Positions 34,076 to 46,664 of a stretch of 64,000 bases of DNA are shown here, piece by piece; within the stretch, counting starts at the first letter, position 1; every line of letters begins with the position of its first letter. The notes beneath the pieces are model-generated. The model ran no database searches. It was given only the letters and a program-made list of their open reading frames with translations, and was not told the origin of the DNA. The translations under genes were made by a program, and so were the position numbers. The stretch comes from Peromyscus leucopus (taxonomy: Eukaryota > Chordata > Mammalia > Rodentia > Cricetidae): contig NC_051086.1 in assembly GCF_004664715.2 (NCBI RefSeq), positions 74,241,486 to 74,305,485 on the forward strand. The letters run 5' to 3'.

Positions 34076-34661
34076 AATACCCCTTTAAAATCTTAAGCAG
34101 CTCTGCTCTTCCTTAGATCTGGTCTCTTATTCCCCTCCCCCATCCCCACACATTCTGGATGGCTTGGAAACTGACCTCAGTGTGACTAGAATTATACTTA
34201 ACCCCTTCCTCCACCATCTATAGCCGACTGTCTTGTTTTGACTGTACCAGTTATTCTCAAATTCAATGCACCATCTGGGGGCAAAGAGTGTTGATGCATG
34301 CATGAGCCCACCCCCAGACTTCTGCATTTAACTTGTCTTGGGTATAAAGGGCATCAGGATAGACATTTAAGTGTCCTCAGTTGACACTGCAATTTCCCAA
34401 ACAGGAGATCTTGGCATTGTCTCTGCCATTTAATCAGTTCTGGATTCTCTGTGTCTTAAGCCACCTCATTTTCTGCCTGTTTGTTTTTTCCCATGGGCCA
34501 TACTCTTCACTCCAGCAGTTCTTTGATGTCATAAGTCTGTTCAGGGATAAAATTAAGTCTAAGTTTTCATGAACCCAACCAGGGCCTCGTGAATCTAATG
34601 GAATATTATTTCTCCTTAATAGTAACATTTTTTTCACAACAAATCTTGCCCACTATTTTTG

Positions 34662-34673
<12 letters not shown>

Positions 34674-34732
<59 letters not shown>

Positions 34733-34782
34733 TACACACACACATATGTTTATATATATGTGTATATATATACATATATATA
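34674..34782. repeat. (CT)n(CA)n(TA)n compound microsatellite
   Basis: CT run to 34710, CA run to about 34742, then TA-rich text to 34782. Confidence 0.96.
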
Positions 34783-35585
34783 ATGTATTGTTTCCAGTAA
34801 TTTTTAACAATGCTACAATTTTATAATTCCTGATTATGGAAAATGAAGTTCAGACAAAAGCTTTTCTACTCTTTCTTCTTCTGGAATAGCTATCAGGTTC
34901 ACGAAGAGGCTCTCTCCCTCCACATCTTCCTTCAGGGCCATTTTTCTCTATTTCTATGGCACTTAGGCTGAACTCAGAGACCCAGGATGAGGAAGGAAAA
35001 GTCTCAGGAACAAGAAAAGCAGCTGGTACTTAATTTCTTCTGACACAGTCCAGAGGGCTTTGGCTTTTCCAGTAGCACTCCAGGTGATTTTATAATCATT
35101 CCTATTTTATTGATTTTCCTAAAGTCACTTAGAATTGGGAGGAGAATTCAAAATGTCCTCATTTCAAAGCTTGGCTCATTTTCCATCACACCATAACCTC
35201 CTCCTGCCAAAGGATTCTGCCCTTGATCTTGGAAAGCATCTGCAGCATTGGGCCCAGGAGTCCTCATTCATAAATGCAAGAAGTGTGTTGACTGATTTTA
35301 AATCTTTGCCCCTCCCACAACCATTAAGCTTTAAACCACAAAAAGATTCACTGGCTTCTCTCTTCATTCTGAAAATTAAGAAATCCCACTGAGATCTGAG
35401 GTTCAAGGGTATTTCTTGGTTAAACTTGTTATCCCAGTGGCTTCCTATGAAGCTCAAGACCAACTTTTTTTTTTTTTAAATCTGAAAAAGAATCAATATT
35501 TTCATAACATAACCCAGAAAACTTGCTATAGATTTCTCAGTATTACCAGGTTCCACTTAACTCAGTTGGGATTTGTCATTTCATT

Positions 35586-35587
<2 letters not shown>

Positions 35588-35629
<42 letters not shown>
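35588..35629. repeat. (GT)n microsatellite
   Basis: About 21 uninterrupted GT units. Confidence 0.96.
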
Positions 35630-35630
<1 letters not shown>

Positions 35631-36196
35631 CCTTTGGAATTCTAGCTCAGGCTTCCAAGATAGATTGAGTGATTTGAAACTTCAGCTCTCAGGTGAGAAA
35701 AATAAATCCAACTTCAACAACTGTTTTTGGAAATTTTGAGATAACGTTAGTATAGCACCTAGGAAGGTCCTCAGCATGCAATAAAGCTCAGCAAATATTA
35801 GCTGGTGATTGCTGCCATTTCCTGCTTCTAGGCTGCCAGGTGGCCTGATATTGATCCTGGGAATATCTGACAAAACCTGAAAGACTCTAGGCTTGGACTG
35901 TTTGGGCTTGGACAGGTTCAGTGGGATGCTGTTTGGAGGTTTGGGCCTGGGGTTAGGATAGGCTCAGAAGGATGCTGTTTGACCGTGTGTTCTGCAGGAA
36001 GAAAGTCTTGAAAGAGGCAGCGAATAGGAAGGGTAGCAAAGATCTAACTTCAAGGTCAAACTTGGTTCAAAGGCCAGTGTTCCCACTTGCTGACTCATCC
36101 TTGACAAGGCACACCACCCTTTCAGAACTTAAAGGTGGAGTTTTTATCCCATACACCCCCAAAAGAATGTGACTCAGCATTAACCAAGGTAGCATT

Positions 36197-36219
36197 TATA
36201 TTAAACAACGTTTAATATA
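36197..36219. other. Perfect 10-bp-arm AT-rich inverted repeat
   Basis: Arms tatattaaac and gtttaatata separated by aac. It can fold into a hairpin. No T-run follows, and a functional role is not implied. Confidence 0.85.
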
Positions 36220-37182
36220 ATAATGTAACTGTTACTCAATAATCATTCAAGCTAAAGGTCTAAAATAGGCTCCCTTATCTCAGTTCTATTTCCCATCGCC
36301 TTGTTGCTCTCTTTATGACATTCCTTATGGTCTGAAATGGTCTTGAAAATTTTGTTCACTTCCTGCCTCTTTCTAAGATTTAATGCTGCCCCTTCCATGG
36401 TAAGAACATGCATTGGCTTATGGTATAGCCCTCTTGGCTATTTCTTTCTTATCTCCAAGTCAGTTCTATCCAATGAGGCAGAGATTGGATCCCCCAACTC
36501 CCAATAATTCTACACAAACTCTTTAGCTGTGATATAGTATGTACCCCCTTTTTGAACTTAAAAAAAAAACCCACAATCTTTTTTCTACACCACCCAGACT
36601 GGTCCAGAGCTCACCAATGCTCCTGCCGAAACAAATTGAATATCGTAATTACAGATGTTACCACTCTGCAGCTGTTCTGTGCCCTTCGAGACTAAGGCTT
36701 TATGTAGTCAATAAATGTGGACGGTCCCATCATCTGCTTCTCTTCTGCTACCATTTGTCATCATCTATCTCTGCAGACTCTTAGAATGCATTTCTTCTCT
36801 TCCCTCTGGAGATATAAAATTACTGTTCTGGACTTCTAGCTTCCTCCACAGTGCTAATTTACAGCCTCCACTCATCCTGTCTTCTCTTTATTCTCGTTGT
36901 ATTACTGTCTTTGTAGCATTTAGTGCTATGGGAAATGGTTTCTTTATTTTATTTGGCTGTGCATGCCATCTTCCCCATCATCTGGCTCCCTATGGGCAAA
37001 CAAGGTCTCCTTGGTCATCATTGCATTTGTCAATGACTGCAGCTCCGTGGCTTGTGGAGTATGACCCTCCTGGTGTAAAGTCACACTATCATTTTAGGGA
37101 CTACTAAGACAAATGAAAAGCTTCCAGTGAAGCTACAGGAGACTGCCTTCAAATTATATAGAACTCTTGTTCCACATTTGTT

Positions 37183-37402
37183 TTTGAAAAAGATTTATTT
37201 ATTTTCTTTGTGTATGGATGTTTTGCTTGCATATGTACATGTGCACCACATCTGTGCCTGGTTCCCATATAGGTTAAAAGAGAGCATTAGATCCCCTGGA
37301 ATGGGAGTTATGGAATGTTATGAGCCATATGGGTACTAACCAAACACCAGTCCCCCTGCAAGAGCAGCAAGTGTTCTCAACTGCTGGGCCATCTTTCCGG
37401 CT
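37183..37402 (-). mobile_element. B3 SINE
   Basis: 'aaaagatttatttattttctttg' tail in reverse, 'ttagatcccctggaatgggagtta' and the head 'ctgctgggccatctttccggctc'. Typical B3 length. Confidence 0.88.
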
Positions 37403-38195
37403 CTAATGTATGTTTATTTTAAATAACATCTTTAGATTTATTAGAGCTATTTCTTTTTTGCATGGATGACTCCTGTGCATGCAGGAGAAAGGATGTGTAA
37501 ACAAAATAAGCTCAAACAGATGTGTCCTCTGATGCAGAGTCTAACTCTCTGGATTCACTCCTCGGCTCAGAGTCAGGAATGTACTGAGTCTCTCTCTCTC
37601 TTCCAAGCCAGCTCATCTTTTGAGCCACCATGAGTACTGGTGATTCAGCAGTTTGGAGTGAACCATGCTGTTGCCTCTTCTCCTGATCCTCTTTATATGA
37701 AGTTGTTGACATTCACAGCATGTTTTGAGGATGGTACTTTCTTCATTTTGCCAAGAAGTATTCTTGAAAAATGTGTTAGACCATAAATAGGAGTCATTTT
37801 TACTCCCAGGCACATCCTTAAATAGATTTCAGACTGAAATATGAAGGGGGCATTTAGTTATCCCATGAGTCACTATATGACACACATGTACCCAGGTACT
37901 GTCAACTCTGAGAACAGCTCTGCTGTCACCCAGGTAACAGAGATTGTAATACACGATAGGGTATGAGATGAACTTGGATATTAAAGATATGGAAGGGTCT
38001 ATGTCTCATGATTTTTTATTTCCTCCTGTAGGTACCTTATAATAAACCACTTATCAGACCAATCCTATGTATATTAGGAAATCACTCATGGGCCTTTAGA
38101 TTCTGGAACCGATGATAAACTGACAACGGTTTTTGTAAGTCCATCTAGAGAGAATTTTAAAATTGTAACTTTAAGATTTTCCCTTTCTTTTCTTC

Positions 38196-38275
38196 CCTCC
38201 GAGACTTGGTATTTCTGTGTAGCCCAAGCTGGCCTCTAACCCAATCTTCCTGTTCAGTCTCTCAGGTGCTGTGGC
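38196..38275 (-). mobile_element. B1-like fragment
   Basis: 'gagacttggtatttctgtgtagcccaagctggcctctaa' then 'ctctcaggtgctgtgg'. Truncated and diverged. Confidence 0.55.
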
Positions 38276-38453
38276 AGTCAGTTATACATTTCCTTACTCA
38301 TGACATCTTAAAAGTCCACAGATGTACGATTTATAATATCTACTATTGAAAAGATGTAAGCGCTGCTCAAATTTTTCAATAAGGTGCTCTGCCTTCTCTT
38401 TGTATGGCAGTTAGAAAGCATTTAATTTGAAGGAATGACATTTTTTTGTGAGA

Positions 38454-38467
38454 CCACGAGAGGGCAG
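38454..38467 (+). promoter_or_regulatory. CTCF-like motif
   Basis: ccacgagagggcag agrees with the core of the CTCF consensus (CCA-N-NAGNNGGCAG form). It is in sequence I cannot assign to a repeat, about 8.2 kb upstream of the Tom1l1 start. Occupancy is unknown. Confidence 0.5.
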
Positions 38468-38679
38468 TCTTGTTTAACTTTTCACATTCTCCCATAGCCT
38501 GGTTGGAAAGCAGTTCTTTGGCAGACATCACGGGAGGGGGAGGAGAGCTCCAGGAACCCAGCTAACTGCATTTTCCAGGGTTTCACCACTAAAGGCTAGG
38601 GGGTTGTTGCTTTTCCTTCAGGGGAGCTGTAGTGTGGAGGGGTTTCACACTGTCATGAAACCCGCCATTTCTTACTTGC

Positions 38680-38775
38680 CAGACCAAAAAGAGGCCCAGA
38701 GAGTTAGTTGTTTGGCAGGGTAGGTAGAGATAGACCACATTTAAAGGTTGTGTTTGGGATTTGAACCTCCTGATG
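38680..38775 (-). mobile_element. MIR fragment
   Basis: 'aagaggcccagagagttagttg' and 'gtgtttgggatttgaacctcc' match the reverse MIR core. Confidence 0.5.
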
Positions 38776-39181
38776 ACAAATACGTATCTAGAGTTGTGCA
38801 AATGTTAAAATACAGAAACAGACTATCTGGAGTGGCCAGATGAGTGAGAAAGATGTGAAGCTGAGGGGAGTCTGCATAGAAAGGTGTTCTGACTAGTCAG
38901 CGTAAATGGCAGGAGACAGCACCTTATATTTTATATCCTTATTAGAACCTGTCTCCATTTACTCCATCTCAGTGAATTTTATCATATGGAGGCATGATGT
39001 GAACTTCTAAGCCAGCAGGAAAAACTGTCTAGCAGACAGATAATTGCAATTCGGTCTGAGTGATAAATATTTAGAAGCGGTATCATGAGATCACAAGGTG
39101 AAACTGACTTAGCAAGGAGAATGAAATCTGGGAGCCCAGTCTTGTAAGGTACAGGCAGCCAGGTCTCTTAGTGTAGGTCCA

Positions 39182-39183
<2 letters not shown>

Positions 39184-39217
<34 letters not shown>

Positions 39218-39266
39218 CATGCACGCATGCACGCATGCACGCACGCATGCACGCATGCACGCACAT
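39184..39266. repeat. (CA)n plus (ACGCATGC)n array
   Basis: CA run at 39184-39213, followed by about six units of an octamer acgcatgc with two half-units. The array is alternating purine-pyrimidine throughout. Confidence 0.95.
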
Positions 39267-39269
39267 GCA

Positions 39270-41700
39270 TTCTGCAATGACAGAAAGGGGAATAAAGTTC
39301 TATCTAGTAAGTCTACATCCCACAAACTGTCAGTCTTTCATAGGCATGATTTAAATACTTTTCCATCTATATAGAACAAATACAGAAATGGTAGTAGGTT
39401 CTAAAGCTTAATTTCCTTTATAGTTAGCCGTCTCTTTCTACAAAATAAGAACACATGGCAACTTTCATGAATTCATTCTACAAATGCATACAGATGCTGC
39501 CAGATGTGTCTGCTACTATGTTATGAATTAGTGATATACATGAATAGGATAGAATACAATTTTTGCTTACAAACATTGACAGTCAAGTAAGGAGGAACGC
39601 TCAATCACGATGGCAAAGTTGCTTTGTGCAGATGTGTGGAAAATACAATTTCTTATTTTTAAATCCAGTCTTAGTTATCATGAAGCCATTTGAAACATAG
39701 AAAGGTCAGGGTGAGCTTCAAAATAACCAAAATGGAGTTATGGAAATCACAGTATTTCATATCTGTCTTAGCCTTAATACATAAGGTGAACTCCCTTTAC
39801 AGACACAGTAGAATCAGTTGCATTCCAGAGGTAAGCAGGAACACTGTTCATATTAAGTACTGCTTTGATATTTCTCCATGGAGTTTCCCAGTGTGCACAG
39901 AGATATATTCATTCATGTAGATGAAAGATACTAAAGAGATATCATGGAATCAATATCACTTCAAAATGATTTCTATTTTGTTCACAACAAAACAGTCTGT
40001 CTATAATTGAATGTTTATAAGCCTCTTTAGGTTTAGTGTACTTGTGGACCCAAGGGCTTAAGATAACCCTGCTGTTTCGTGAAGCCTTTGGCCTTTGAAG
40101 ACCCACAATACTCCTGAACTTCACCCAAGAAAAACCCTTCACAGTCTCTTCTCAGTGAAGGTCCTTTCTCTGAAACAAAGGTATCCTATAAAAGGCCAGA
40201 TAATAAATATGTAAGGCTTTACTGGCAATTAACTACTCACGTGTGTTGCACATACACCCATTGGAGGATAAAAGCAGTTTGTCCATAGATAATATAAATA
40301 AAATGAAAGAATAAGAAAAAAATAGGTGTCAGGCCAGATTTGTCCTACAGACTGACTTCCTGCATGCTTGTTCTAAATCATTTAACCCTCCTTTTTAAGT
40401 TGATTGGATTAGAAGAAGATGCTAAATAAGGGCACCAAATATGTCAGCCACTTTCAAGGTGATCTATAACAGCCATGGAAGAAACCTAATAGGAGATTAG
40501 GTTTCTTTGTACCAAGTCATGTTTCTTGACAGACAGACAGACAGATAGCAATTGTTGCTAGGGTCAGCTGGTTCCAGAGTTGTGAGTAAGCTGAAGCTAT
40601 AAGTAGAGGGAAAACCCAGAGTTAGAAAAATTGCATCCACTAAGAAGTTGATAAATAGTTTTGGAAGTGGAGACTATGGGCTCAATAGTGATGGGAGTTG
40701 TCCAGTTCAAGAGACTGAAGTTCTGATACCACAAAAGACCTTGGGAATGTTTATATATCTTTAAAAGGATCCTATTGTTTGAAACTACATTCCAGCTTTA
40801 GTTCCTTAGTCCTTTGGAGTTTCTATTGTTCCTATTGCCACGGGTAGCCTCATAGCTTATTTCTTATTGCTACAGTGAACATCAATGGATATCTATTTCT
40901 AAGTACCAAGGGAACACTCTCCCTTGCCTGTAGGTTGGGAACCAGAATTGTTTATCAAATATTCATTACTCAGTATTGGCTATGCTAGGAGATTTCTCTG
41001 TTGATCGTTCCTTTTTATGTTTGTGTAATCTTTCAGTGGGCTGAATAACCACAAGTAGTTTTTTCCTTGAAAATGCACAGGCATTTTCCCTGAGGCATTT
41101 GGCAAGAATAAGAATGGATGTGTACCCTCTAAGGCCCCTCAGAGCAGCTCTGTGAGGTGTGAGGACTCCGTATGGTTAAAATTGTTTCATGACAAGTCTA
41201 GTTTCTTCCAGTTGTTGCTTCTGTGGAGGATCTTGGTGAAAATCTTTTCAGATTTCTCACCTGAGGGCCATGAAAGACTTGGGGCTGCCTGAGAACAAGT
41301 TTCAAAGGTTACATGATTCATCAATATGCCTTTATATCCAGTTATCCCCAGCCTGAGACACATCCTTCAAGTTGTGCTTAACGGTCCCCAGAGCTTAATT
41401 CAGTCCTTGTCATCACTGACAAGGTTTAATGGTCCTCTTTTCTGACTGCCAATCTTAAAATAACAGATTTTAGAGGAAAAATTTGTCCTTTTCTTCTACA
41501 ATATGGGTAGAGAAGAAAGTGCAATTTTATGCCATTCAAGGTGAGAACACGTTTTTTTGTCTCAGAAGGAATGAATTCTTAGATTTGTTAACATATCTCC
41601 TTGCACAGCCATGCTGATGGATATTTTATTTCTATGATTCATTCTTATTAAACAAAAATAGTCGTCCTCAGGAAAAAGCGTATCTGTTGGCTATGTAATA
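39270..41700. other. Intergenic, no recognised feature
   Basis: AT-rich unique-looking sequence with only a short (GACA)n at about 40530-40547. No gene or clear repeat family is recognised. Confidence 0.55.
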
Positions 41701-41704
41701 CCAA

Positions 41705-41936
41705 ATGCTCAGCCTTGAGAACATACATGCAAGTATCCTGTACATACTGAGCATGTTACAGTTAGGAATATGTATATATGTATATATGTATATATATATA
41801 TATATGCATGTGATAATAATTAATGAAAAAAGAGGCCATGAATTTGAAAGAGACAGGATAGGTATGTCAGGAGACTTGAATGAGAAATGGGGAGTGTTGT
41901 AATTTTAATTTCAAAAATAAAATAAAATAAAATAAC
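41705..41936 (+). mobile_element. LINE-1 3' end
   Basis: 'acatacatgcaagtatcctgtacatactgagcatgttac', a TA-rich block, then 'aaaaaagaggccatgaatttgaaagagacagg', as in rodent L1 3' UTRs. It ends in an (AAAAT)n tail. Confidence 0.8.
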
Positions 41937-43111
41937 TATTTTTGCTAACGGCCAAACATTGCATAAAGCATGGTACCTTGCTTTGGAAATGGTTTCTTAT
42001 AGATTTAAGAGTATGTTGAAGTTGTTAATATAGATTTCTTAAGTATTACATTTTGAGAGGGGACAAAAGTAGACTCACTACTATTATCATTCTGTCACTG
42101 ACCAGACTTCTTTAATCACATTGGTAACATTTGTAAACTCAGAGTGTGCCTGATTGACCCAAGATCTCACAGTGAGTTACAGATATATTTGAGTCCAATT
42201 TGGCCTCAGTGTGTGGAACCATTAAACCTTCCTGTTTCAATGCCATATGCCCACGAGATTCCAGAAAACTTAAAGTATTTTCTATGCACAGAACAGTAAA
42301 TCTAAAGAATAAAACACAAATGCAAGAACAAAAAGATATTTGATTTTCTATCTTCTGGTGTGTGCGTGCGTATGTGTCCTGTTAACAAGAAAATGCCCTA
42401 CATGGGGGTTATATTTTAAATAGCAATTCAAATAGTCAGTGTGTCACATTGATGCCTACTGTGTGGTGACTATTAGGTACCTCAAAATCATGCTCCTAGC
42501 CAGAAAATGTGATTCAGGGACTGACTGATGCAGAGACAGTCAGAGACCTAGGGTCTGGCTTTGTTTGACATGAATCTTGTCTTTTCTTTATAGAAAGCTG
42601 TGCTCCATGCTGCTTACATGGCTGTCTCCTGTCCTAATTAATCTGGGGGCTCTCTGTTGGGTTTTAATTACAGACTTATTAATTCATGAGAAAAGCTGAC
42701 AGATGTAGGTTTTTCTTAATAAATTGGTAGGCAAGTGTTGGGTAGAATATCCTAAAAACTCAACAGAAATCAATTCACTGGCATGTTGTTAACTGGAAGT
42801 GGGCAAGTCACATGGGAATATCTTTAGTTAATTGGAGTAGCATTTTTGAAGGAAAGGAGATGTTAAAGCAAAGCAAAACAAAACAAACACCTTCACATAC
42901 TTTCTACTGAGGTGAGAAAGTTGAGTTATGGATACCATTAATATAAGGAGTGGCATTGGGATTGAGATGGGCCACTTGAAAAGACTTGAACAAATTCCCT
43001 TGGAATAAAATAAACAAAATAGAAGCCAGATACAGGGATAGGGAGAAAGAAAGGGAGAGGGACAGAAGGAAATGGTTTTGGTCTTTTATTTAATGTTTAA
43101 TTATTATTATT

Positions 43112-43350
43112 TGTCATGGGGACTCTGTCAGCAGTTTGCTAGACAATTGAGAGGAGCATTTTGGTTCAAGAGGTAGAGTTTTCATTGGGGATGGATGTGA
43201 TCAAGGAAGAGGCAGTCCTTTTTGAGCAAGGAGCAAGCAACACAGCAGGTGTAAGTGGTGGTTTGTGACTTGGTTGAGGTTCCCCATTTGTTCTTTAATA
43301 TTTGTGCACAGATTTTGTTTGTTAATAAATGGTAAAGAAATCATTTATCA
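43112..43350 (+). repeat. 5' LTR of the endogenous provirus
   Basis: Starts TGTCATGGGG and ends TTATCA. It contains AATAAA at 43324-43329 about 20 bases before the end. It aligns along its length with 46665-46943. Preceded by target duplication attatt at 43106-43111. Confidence 0.88.
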
Positions 43351-43439
43351 TCTGTTACACAGTAGGAAATGTGTCAGAAGCCTCAGAATTTCATAAGAAA
43401 CATGTTACTAACAAGGGTTTGAAAAAGGATTTTCTATCA

Positions 43440-44275
43440 CTTGGCAACAAGCCATGGAAATTATAAGGAAATGTCCTACTTGTTCTTTGTATAACCAAAC
43501 TCTATTACATGCAGGGATTAACCCAAAGAGTACTCAAAGAAATGAAATTTGGCAAACAGATGTGTTTAATTTTTCAGTTTGGAAAATTCAAATATGTGTG
43601 CCATACCATAAATACATATTCAGGATTTCCACGGGCAACTGCTTTAAGTTCTGAAAAGGCTAATCCCATAATTACACACCTATTAAAAGTTATGGCCATC
43701 ATGGGTATACCTGTACAAATTAAGACTGATAATGCTCCAGCATATGTCTCTAGTAAAATGAAACAGTTTTTTTTGCATATTACAACATAAGACATATTAC
43801 AGGTATAACACACAATTACAGGTATAACAAGCACACATTATATATATAATATATATATATAATATATATATATAACAATTGTTATATATATATAACAATA
43901 TATATAACAATTACACATTACAGGTATAACAAGCAGTTATGGAAAGATCTAATCACACTTTAAAACAAATGTTTAATAAACAAAAAAGGGTGTTAATGAC
44001 CCCTAAAGGCAGACTGTGTAGTGCTTTATTGACTTTAAAATTTTTAAATGCTAATGAGAAAGGAATGACAGCTGCAGAGAGTCATTGGATAATAGAAAAA
44101 AACCCACTGAACTAAATCAGCTTGTATACTTTATGTGTGTTGACCTCAGAATGGAAACCAGGATATATGTTACATTGGGGAAGAGGTTTTGCTTTTGTTT
44201 CCACAGGAGAAGAAAAGCTATGGATACCATTAAAATTGATAAAGATTCAATTCAAACAGGAAAGATCACTTGATA
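43440..44275 (+). pseudogene. Retroviral integrase remnant (pol 3' end), broken
   Basis: Readable pieces are a CPTC zinc-finger half at about 43466-43477, a first catalytic Asp in WQTDVF near 43565, a second in KTDNAPAY (Asp at 43728-43730), and a Glu codon at 43942-43944 in MERSN. A C-terminal region with WGRGF follows near 44175. The frame changes between the zinc finger and the core, and there are stops at about 43788 and 44110. The stretch between the second Asp and the Glu is replaced by a TA-rich repeat (43796-43931). The gene is non-functional. Confidence 0.85.
43796..43931. repeat. Triplicated 15-mer with TA microsatellite inside the integrase remnant
   Basis: attacaggtataaca occurs at 43796-43810, 43815-43829 and 43917-43931. 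Between the second and third copies is a TA-rich tract with inverted repeats centred on aacaattgtt. Confidence 0.93.
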
Positions 44276-46664
44276 AGGAAAGGTGATAGTTCAGCAACTG
44301 ATGTGGCAATTCAACCTGATGAAAGAGAAAAAAATCACCGAATTAAGGTCAGGAGAGGGTTCTGTTTTTGTCTTTCTAGGAAAATAAAAACATACAACTG
44401 AGGAATCTAAAGACCTGTAAACAAATGAAGCATCAAACAGAAGAAGGAAAAACCATCTGAAAAAATTACCAAGAAAAGGAGTAATATGGCCTAATGGTAT
44501 AAAATACTTCCCACAGGGTAAAATTTCATAAACCTTTCAAAATGTCTGTTTTTGCTGGTCTCTACAGACATGTTAAATAGGTAGTCAATTCTAAAACTGG
44601 CTTTGGAGTTGCAGTGTGGCTCTCTCTTTCTATAAATCCAAGCATATTTGTTAAAAGAAAATTCAAAATCTCTGTCTCATATCAGAAGAGCCACTCAGTA
44701 TGGGACAGAAGAAAACCAAAATCTAGAGACTATTGTATTGTCACTAATCTCATATACCTCAAGTGTATTTTAATTCTTTAAAACTTTTCTTAAGGTATAA
44801 ATACTATCTGAAAATTTAACCTTTTTGTTTGGATATTAATAATATTATAAGGTACTAACTAAATCTAACCTTAGGATTCATGTAGCTTCCTGTATGTGAT
44901 TTCAGGCTTGAGTTTAAACAGATATTTAGGAATTAAGCTTGGATATCCTGGATGTATTTAATTGATCATGGTCCTTTAACCTCCCTAAGATTTACAAAAT
45001 ATGACATTTAATATGTTTAACTTTTCTACAGTGAATGATAAAAATTCCTAACAGAGATCTTTGTAGTCTCTAAAAAGATGATGGGGCCCCACAATGATAA
45101 TTCTGCCTGAATTGTGATAATGCCACTAAGCCAAAAAACACCAACCAAAGATTGGCTTTGGACTACAAACTGCTCAGGATAATTCTGAGGTGGCTAGCTC
45201 AGATGGTCCACCCTCATGCACTGCTCCAATCAGCACTTCAGATAAGCCCTACACTTTCCCAGCACTCAGAGATAGGCAACAAATGACACAGCTAGCTTTC
45301 CCAGGACTTGACGGTTGTTTGGGTTTTTGCAGGATCCCCTAGAGATGCTGTTGGCAACCCCCCCACCCCAGACAGCAGGAAGCAATTTTTAAGAAAATGA
45401 TGTCCACATTCCCAAGAGGTGGGGTGGGTGGTTATAGTCTTTCACTGAGTTATGGATATTTGTCATTGTATAAGGGGGTTTGGTTATAAGTGGTTAGTGG
45501 TCAAGAAAGAGTGGGATAGATATGATAGGATAAAAAGGTAGGTTACTGAATCTTTCAAATTAAAAAGCAACTACTAGTCTTAAATAGTTTATATTGGTGT
45601 GGATTTCTGTATATTGATACAAATTTAAAGTTGGTTTTGTTATACTGTATATATGTTCCTACTTCTGTTAAAGATATTTTTGTATACTGTTAAAATTTTG
45701 AGGTTATTGTCCTTATACTACACATTTGTTTCTATTTTTGTTTAAGGTATTACCTATGCAGCTCGTACTTATACAACATGTTTAATTATGCAATGTGAAG
45801 TGTTAGTCCTCAAAAGCTATTTAGGATATTAAAGAAATACAGGCTAATAGTCACCCATAACTATCATTTAGTCACATTAGTTAGGTTTTCTAGGTATACA
45901 GAGATATATTTTAGATAGATGGGTTATCTTCAAACACTTCAAAGACCTGCAGAATATGGCATTTAAAATATTTTAATAACTTAGACTTTTCTCAACATGA
46001 GATGCGTCTGCTCCTGGTAGCAACAACCTACTTCTAAAGAGAATGATGAGCATTGAAGAAACTCCATATGGGGTTTGCTTTCTTTGTGCCATTAGGGCAA
46101 GAATCTGCCCTTGCCTCTACTGCTGACAGTATAAGACAGAGTAAGACAGCCCTTCAAAATTTTCTGCTTCTGAAAAAAGTCTGTCAGATATTGTAGGCCT
46201 GTAAGCCAATGATGGGTACCCCAACATTACAGAAGAACCTTGGGTGACTGTCCACATAGCCAGCTGTTTCTATAATTTCTCACATTTTTTTGGAAGTTGC
46301 TTGCTTGTACTTCCTGCTTACTCAGGTAATATTATTTCCTTCTTTGGTCTTTGATGGAGTGAAGACTAGACAGTTACAATTACAGTTCTCTTGAATATGG
46401 CAAAAGGCATCTTAGGTACAAAACTTTGGACTCTTCAGGAGAGAACAACTAATGAAGTAATCTCTATAAATTTGCCAATTACTTATGGACTGGAAATTGA
46501 GAATGTATTTCTTACTTGATAATTGTTCTTGTATGCAGTTTAATTTTTGTTAAGGTTATTACCTTTCCTTCCTATTTGGATAATACTTGATAGTTCTTAT
46601 TGTATATAGTTTTACTATGTTAGAGTTAGAACCTTCCCTTCTTAATTGGACAAAAAGGGAGAAA

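Larger units (their letters stand above)
32633..37180. other. Intergenic, no gene; MIR/L2 relics and simple repeats
   Basis: No exon-like or conserved reading frame is recognised. Old repeats and microsatellites are listed separately. The rest looks unique. Confidence 0.6.

Noticed and set aside
36715..37107. 130-codon plus-strand ORF
   Set aside because: Low-complexity, hydrophobic by chance from T-rich DNA. No homology is apparent and there is no gene context.
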